A stretch of 64,000 bases of DNA, taken from positions 4,445,001 through 4,509,000 of the forward strand of contig NZ_CP089979.1 in the NCBI RefSeq assembly GCF_021389935.1. The letters are read 5' to 3'. Made by a program: the position numbers and the translations under genes. Positions 59,629 through 64,000 of the stretch are shown here, piece by piece. The number at the start of each line of letters is the position of its first letter. Positions within the stretch are counted from its first letter, which is position 1. The stretch comes from Fulvivirga ligni (GTDB lineage Bacteria; Bacteroidota; Bacteroidia; Cytophagales; Cyclobacteriaceae). The notes beneath the pieces are model-generated. The model worked only from the letters and a program-made list of their open reading frames with translations. It made no database searches and was not told where the DNA came from.

Positions 59629-60339
59629 ATGACCCTCAATGACGAATGCAAACTTTTAAACTTTTGCGACTCATGTAAGCAGAAGAAATGCATCAACGGA
59701 AATACTGTATGCTCATTAACAGAGCAAAAACCATCATTTTTAAATAACTGTGAGCATTATGTATTTGATGATAAAATCATATCTGTAAAAAATAAGTTAG
59801 AAATTAAATATAGAGAACATAAACACTATAAACTCATCAACCTATTTGGAAACGTGTATAACACATCCCTCAAAAATGCCCCTTATGAAACCTTACATTT
59901 CAGGCCAATATTTATATTATTAGCGGTTGGTGTTGTACTGCTGCCTTTGGCATTTTTAGGTTATCTGACCATTGTATCAAATCAAAATTTTCAATTATCC
60001 TGGCTACTCCTTCCTATCTTATCAATAGCTCTGTTTTTCATGACAAAAAAAGAATTAAAAAATAAGGCTAATGAACAAGTGAATAAACACGGCTTAGTCT
60101 ATAATGGTAAAATCTATCTATGGAGGTTTATAGACGGCCTTTATTTGAGACTAGATGACCATGATGATGATTCAGTAAAAGAAGATTTACTTATTGTTAT
60201 GCGTTCTGGTAAAGTATTCAGCCACTCTATGTATCATATTAATTATCTTTCAAAAAGAAGACTTAAGAGAATAATCAATTACTATCGACACCTAAATAGA
60301 ATAGAAAATCCACCCCAGGAAATAACACTTCATCACTAA
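59629..60339 (+). CDS. Membrane protein with N-terminal Cys cluster, unknown
   Basis: 236 residues. The first 45 residues contain Cys7, 13, 16, 21, 28 and 41 in CxxC-type spacing (CDSCKQKKCINGNTVC), likely a zinc-binding knuckle in the cytoplasm. Two transmembrane segments at about 95-118 and 124-142 follow, then a cytoplasmic tail (WRFIDGLYLRLDDHDDD, SKRRLKRIINYYRHLNRI) with a PH-like or bundle character. I know no family. The next gene starts 75 bases downstream on the same strand and is also a membrane protein; they may form a complex. Confidence 0.6.
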   Translation: MTLNDECKLLNFCDSCKQKKCINGNTVCSLTEQKPSFLNNCEHYVFDDKIISVKNKLEIKYREHKHYKLINLFGNVYNTSLKNAPYETLHFRPIFILLAVGVVLLPLAFLGYLTIVSNQNFQLSWLLLPILSIALFFMTKKELKNKANEQVNKHGLVYNGKIYLWRFIDGLYLRLDDHDDDSVKEDLLIVMRSGKVFSHSMYHINYLSKRRLKRIINYYRHLNRIENPPQEITLHH

Positions 60340-60413
60340 AAGCCTCCTCTCCCATTCATTGTCTTGCCAATCTTATAAATTTTAAGAATTTTGTATAAAG
60401 GGATTTTTCAGAA

Positions 60414-61928
60414 ATGGGACTTAGCAAAGGTTTTTTGATCAATAAAAAACGTATTGAAACGAGGTATGTTTATTTGGGCTTAACCTTATGGATGTTCTCA
60501 GCTTATGTTATTTACGCATTTATTAAATTGTTTTGGGAAGCATTCCGGTACTTCACCGTATTAAACACGTACTTAGTACTCTCTCCTACTGACCACTACA
60601 TTTATAATTTATTCTATGCGGCCATGTCCTCTGCCTTCGGATTCTCAATAGCCCTGAGATTTGTTCTAAAAAATTCGCTATTGACCAGTAACAGAAGCAC
60701 TAAGTTCCTTATTAAAAGAACGTTAACTTACAATGCGTTTAACACTGAACAATTTCTATTTTGGTTTGGTAAAGTCAGTACCTTATTTGGCTTTTGTTAT
60801 ATGATGTTTTCGTTAGTCTATGATCTTGATTTGATCAAGGACTTTCCGGCCGTACTCATTCTTCTTCCGCTTATGCTTTTTATGTCTTCATGGCCCCAAA
60901 TTAGCCGACTGTTAAAACATCAAAAAACATTATGGTTTGTGCGATTAGCAAGTGTATTTCTATTGATAAGCTTCTTATTTTCCTTTAAGGATTTTATTGA
61001 CTATAAGAAAATGGATCATGCGGTGTTGAATGCATCTATTGAGCATGTGTTTAACCTAAACCTTCCAAAAACACAAAGCCATCAAACATTTATAAATAGA
61101 ACATACCCAATAGAAATTTATATCGTAAAGGATACTACTAACTCAACTCCTGCCATATTTATCAGCGACATTCACAGCAGATACAACATAAATAATCTTA
61201 ATAAGGGAATAAAGAAAGAGCTGGCAAATCACTATTCATCTCACATGAATGATGCTACAGTGAAATTACTTGTTGATGATTCCGTACCTATGAAGTATGT
61301 AAATGAGGTTATTCATACCTGTCATTTGCTCAATATTAATTCCATCTTATTTTTCACGGGCAGAAAATATTCTAAATACCCGACCAATTATCCAGGTTTT
61401 GAAAATTATGGTATACTAAAAACAATGCCAGTGTACTATTCAGACTTTACCCATTTCCTTGACTCGGCAGAACAATTAGATTTTTCGGGAAAAGCTATAA
61501 AACTAAATGAATCTATATTTTACAGACAGCAAAACATAAAACAATATAATCGAATCGAAATTAATGTTAAGCCTAACTCGGTTACATTGAATAAGCAAAA
61601 GATAAAACCTCCTGAACTTGAAGCAATCATTTATAAATTTTACAAAAAATATTCACCCGATTGTGTAGTCATTTTTAACAGTGCTGATGATGTTTCTTAT
61701 GCGCGCTATATTCAATTTTTAGATATGATCTATACACAGATTGACCGCTTAAGAAATGAGGAATCTGAAAAATTTTATCACCACCCATTTCAGAATGATC
61801 AATGGGATTCGGGTTTCCATCAGATAGTAGCCAAATATCCCAGAAATATAATAGAGTGGACTGAAGAAGAAAAAAGACTGAACAAACTAATTCAGAAGGC
61901 ACACGATAACAATCAAGAACAAAAATAA
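60414..61928 (+). CDS. Polytopic membrane protein with two ExbD-like periplasmic domains, unknown
   Basis: 504 residues. Five hydrophobic segments (about 18-40, 62-84, 113-135, 142-160 and 173-194) form the first part. The soluble part holds two similar halves: about 225-312, ending ATVKLLVDDSVPMKYVNEVIHTCHLLNINSILFFTG, and about 382-445, with RIEINVKPNSVTLNKQKI and VVIFNSADDVSYARYIQFLDMI. Both have the strand-helix pattern V-x-I-x-x-D-x-x-V-x-Y-x-x-V of ExbD/TolR periplasmic domains. ExbD itself has one domain and one TM. Function unknown; a force-transducing role would be speculation. Confidence 0.55.
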   Translation: MGLSKGFLINKKRIETRYVYLGLTLWMFSAYVIYAFIKLFWEAFRYFTVLNTYLVLSPTDHYIYNLFYAAMSSAFGFSIALRFVLKNSLLTSNRSTKFLIKRTLTYNAFNTEQFLFWFGKVSTLFGFCYMMFSLVYDLDLIKDFPAVLILLPLMLFMSSWPQISRLLKHQKTLWFVRLASVFLLISFLFSFKDFIDYKKMDHAVLNASIEHVFNLNLPKTQSHQTFINRTYPIEIYIVKDTTNSTPAIFISDIHSRYNINNLNKGIKKELANHYSSHMNDATVKLLVDDSVPMKYVNEVIHTCHLLNINSILFFTGRKYSKYPTNYPGFENYGILKTMPVYYSDFTHFLDSAEQLDFSGKAIKLNESIFYRQQNIKQYNRIEINVKPNSVTLNKQKIKPPELEAIIYKFYKKYSPDCVVIFNSADDVSYARYIQFLDMIYTQIDRLRNEESEKFYHHPFQNDQWDSGFHQIVAKYPRNIIEWTEEEKRLNKLIQKAHDNNQEQK

Positions 61929-62063
61929 AGGCAATCGCCTATTATCCTGATTTGATATAAGCAGACTTAGCAAGCACAAAATTCAAAAAAAATCATGCGA
62001 AAACACCTCTCAAGCCCCTAAAACAGCTTTCTGAAAATTATTTTCGATATACATAGCATAACA

Positions 62064-62465
62064 ATGTATTATATTTCATATACTTGCATTGTATTACTAC
62101 TTAATATAAACCACGATGCTTTGGAAAATCAATTTTTAGAAAAATGGAAATCACAAGTCAAGAAAGGGACACTATCCTTTATTGTACTGAATGCCATCAG
62201 CAAAAAAGAGCTTTATGGCTATGAACTGATTGAGATGATTAAGGAAGCCACAGACATAGAAATTGCCGAAGGCACCTTATATCCTCTAATGAACCGACTG
62301 AAAAAAGACGGTCTGGCCACCTCAAAATGGGTGGAGCAGGAATCAGGTATTCCCAGAAAATACTACCTGCTTACCAAGGAAGGTGAAGCCACTTTAAAAC
62401 TCATGCAGAACTACTGGAATGAGTTAGATACTTCAATTAAAAACTTTATGCAAGATGGAATTTAG
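62064..62465 (+). CDS. PadR-family transcriptional regulator
   Basis: 133 residues in the longest form. The PadR winged helix is clear: VKKGTLSFIVLNAISKKELYGYELIEMI, EIAEGTLYPLMNRLKKDGLATS and GIPRKYYLLTKEGEATL. The first 18 codons (MYYISYTC...) are hydrophobic and not PadR-like; an internal TTG at 62121 (LENQFLEKW) gives the usual length, and TATACTTG (62080-62087) could be a -7 element within the long form, so the start is uncertain. It overlaps the HAAS-like gene by 11 bases, and PadR-HAAS pairs are frequent. It is likely autoregulated with the operon. Confidence 0.88.
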   Translation: MYYISYTCIVLLLNINHDALENQFLEKWKSQVKKGTLSFIVLNAISKKELYGYELIEMIKEATDIEIAEGTLYPLMNRLKKDGLATSKWVEQESGIPRKYYLLTKEGEATLKLMQNYWNELDTSIKNFMQDGI

Positions 62466-63051
62466 AGCAATAGAATTTAAAGATACCAACGCTCAGCGCG
62501 TATACAACAACTACATAGCCACACTTAAGAATGTAACAAAACCATTATCTACTTCTGATTCACAGGAAGTTTTGATGGAGTTTAATAGTCACATTTACGA
62601 ACACTTGCAGCAGACAAGCACGCAGCCTGAGTTAGAAAGATTATTAAACATCATTGATAAACTTGGCGCTCCGGAAGAGGTACTCAGACCACTGGTTGCA
62701 GATAAGCTTCTTGAGAAAGCCACTAAATCCTTCAATCCGGTAGATGTGCTACGAGCTTTATCGGTAAACATTACAAACGGCCTAAGCTATGCCTTCTTCG
62801 CCCTGTTGTACTTAACATTAGGAGGCTTTGTTTTCTTGATCTTCGCTAAGCTATTCAATCATGATCAGGTGGGCATGTTCTATCAAGATGACAAATTCAC
62901 CGCGCTGGGTATGGTAAAAAACTCTGAAAACTACCAAGAGGTACTCGGCGACTGGTTCATACCGGCCATGATCCTTTCTGCAGTTATCACCTATATATTG
63001 ATAACCCTTTTATTAAAAATTAAAAAGTCATTCAATAAAAAGACATCCTGA
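62455..63051 (+). CDS. HAAS/DUF1700-like membrane protein, PadR partner
   Basis: 198 residues. The N-terminal about 90 residues are a helical HAAS-type domain (LSTSDSQEVLMEFNSHIYEHL and LLNIIDKLGAPEEVLRPLVADKL, with the GAPE turn typical of the family). Two transmembrane segments follow (about 107-133 and 167-187). The HAAS domain is commonly found next to PadR regulators and is thought to relay or regulate membrane signals. The start overlaps the PadR gene and the stop overlaps the serine hydrolase start by one base (TGATG), so the three genes are translationally coupled. Confidence 0.82.
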   Translation: MEFRAIEFKDTNAQRVYNNYIATLKNVTKPLSTSDSQEVLMEFNSHIYEHLQQTSTQPELERLLNIIDKLGAPEEVLRPLVADKLLEKATKSFNPVDVLRALSVNITNGLSYAFFALLYLTLGGFVFLIFAKLFNHDQVGMFYQDDKFTALGMVKNSENYQEVLGDWFIPAMILSAVITYILITLLLKIKKSFNKKTS

Positions 63052-64000
63052 TGAAAAATTCATTAATCACCCTATTCCTTCTATTTACCTTATCTGCTTT
63101 TGGTCAAGACTTTATAACTTCAGAAAAAGCTGCTGAAATAGAAGCTTATATCAAACACTTTGATAGCAACCACCAACTGATGGGCTCCGTTGCCATTCAG
63201 GAAGGGAATACCACCAGAGTCAATGTCACTTTTGGGGAAGCCAATTTAACTGATAATGAGCACCTTAAGTATACCGTAGGCTCTATATCCAAATTGTTTG
63301 TGGCCGTAATGATAGCCCAACTTCAGGAAGAAAATAAGCTCAACTTGGACACCAAGTTAAGCAAGTTTTTCCCTCAAGAGCCTAATGCTAAAAACATCTC
63401 TATCAAACAGATGCTTAACCACACCAGTGGATTGAAAGATTTTGTTTCAAAAGATGACAGCCTTCATTATTGGTTAAAAGAGCCGAGATCAGAAAAGGAA
63501 ATTTTAGATGAAATTGTGAAACAAGGTGTGGCTTTTTCAGCAGGTGATAGCATAAGTTATTCTAATTCAGCCTACTACCTTCTAGGGAAAATTTTGGAAA
63601 TCAAATATAAAAGCGATTTCAAGAGTATTGTGAATAAACAAATAGTGGAACCACTGCATTTGAAGAACACTGTTGCCATTGACAATAAGAATATCACAGC
63701 TCACGTGGCTTCGTCATATACAAGAGCCGAGAATGATTGGAATGTTATTGAAGAATTTTACTTCCCAAATGTAACAGGAGCTGGAAATATTGTGTCAACA
63801 CCCACAGACCTGAACACGTTTATTAGTGCTCTTTTCAGCCATAAACTTATCAAAGAGGAAACTCTAAATGCTATGCTTCCTAAAGGTAAAGACTGGTTTG
63901 GTTTAGGTATAATGAAGGTGCCATTCTATGACCTCATAGCCTATGGACATGGTGGTGATACCTACGGCACCCACTCGGTAACCGTTCATGATCCTAAAAA
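63051..64000 (+). CDS. Serine hydrolase of the beta-lactamase class C/penicillin-binding family (3' truncated by window)
   Basis: The ATG at 63051 overlaps the preceding stop by one base; 316 complete codons are visible and the frame is open at the window end. Signal peptide MKNSLITLFLLFTLSAFGQ. The catalytic motifs are SISK (Ser78, Lys81), YSN (Tyr170, Asn172) and a third, HGGDTYG, near residue 303, the usual HxG. Such periplasmic enzymes act on peptidoglycan peptides, beta-lactams or D-amino-acid esters. Its coupling with PadR and HAAS genes suggests envelope-stress control. The C-terminal end, and any extra domain, lies outside the window. Confidence 0.88.
   Translation, partial: MKNSLITLFLLFTLSAFGQDFITSEKAAEIEAYIKHFDSNHQLMGSVAIQEGNTTRVNVTFGEANLTDNEHLKYTVGSISKLFVAVMIAQLQEENKLNLDTKLSKFFPQEPNAKNISIKQMLNHTSGLKDFVSKDDSLHYWLKEPRSEKEILDEIVKQGVAFSAGDSISYSNSAYYLLGKILEIKYKSDFKSIVNKQIVEPLHLKNTVAIDNKNITAHVASSYTRAENDWNVIEEFYFPNVTGAGNIVSTPTDLNTFISALFSHKLIKEETLNAMLPKGKDWFGLGIMKVPFYDLIAYGHGGDTYGTHSVTVHDPK

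Noticed and set aside
1-64000. tRNA or rRNA genes
   Set aside because: No cloverleaf with TTCGAATC-type T-arm and CCA context, and no rRNA-like stretch, was recognised by eye; a tRNA scan would be decisive.

Overview
The window looks like chromosomal DNA of a Bacteroidota bacterium, most likely of the Cytophagales type. The signs are A/T-rich DNA, a SusC/SusD pair, an ASPIC/UnbV-FG-GAP lipoprotein, LytS/LytTR signalling, many lipoproteins, few Shine-Dalgarno sites, and promoters close to the Bacteroidota -7 consensus TAnnTTTG. I see no rRNA, tRNA or CRISPR array. All names rest on reading motifs by eye; no database search was run.

Layout. 1-3.2 kb: tail of a family-2 glycoside hydrolase, an RDD membrane protein, and a Crp/Fnr regulator followed by a carboxymuconolactone-decarboxylase/DJ-1 pair. 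3.2-6.2 kb: an unusual TonB_C plus leucine-rich-repeat protein and small genes. 6.2-14.8 kb: three tandem modules, each an NAD(P)-dependent oxidoreductase followed by a paralogous AraC-type regulator. Their promoters share the same architecture: direct half-sites 21 bp apart, 24 nt from a TTTG core. 11.4-18.1 kb: nine intact copies of an imperfect palindrome sit in the intergenic spaces around a REP-associated tyrosine transposase (RAYT), which itself lies between two inverted copies. A 332-bp tandem duplication there carries an orphan copy of an oxidoreductase promoter.

18-24.4 kb: membrane and lipoprotein genes, a sulfatase, and a double NTF2 protein next to a variant cyclase. 24.6-29.8 kb: an outer-membrane barrel and a Spy-like protein, both with Gly/Arg-rich tracts, divergent from a LytS/LytTR pair. 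29.8-39.3 kb: a polymer-uptake locus (SusC, SusD, FG-GAP/UnbV lipoprotein, porin-like protein) with LacI-like palindromes upstream of susC. 39.5-45 kb: DEAD-box helicase, ABC1 kinase with a TetR regulator, Gfo/Idh oxidoreductase, SIMPL protein. 45.3-47 kb: a 16-cysteine copper-storage protein and a His-rich permease. 47-55 kb: envelope proteins, TlpA-like thioredoxin, MFS transporter and nucleotidase.

55.1-58 kb: a DeoR-type regulator broken by one extra base, then an A/T-rich single-gene ABC-ATPase/TOPRIM protein of the OLD/PARIS class, a likely acquired defence gene. 58-64 kb: a second Gfo/Idh protein, two membrane proteins (one with tandem ExbD-like domains), and a PadR-HAAS-serine hydrolase operon cut by the window edge.

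Most noteworthy are the REP-like palindrome/RAYT population (11.5-18.1 kb), the triplicated oxidoreductase-AraC module with its conserved operator layout, and the ATPase-TOPRIM gene.
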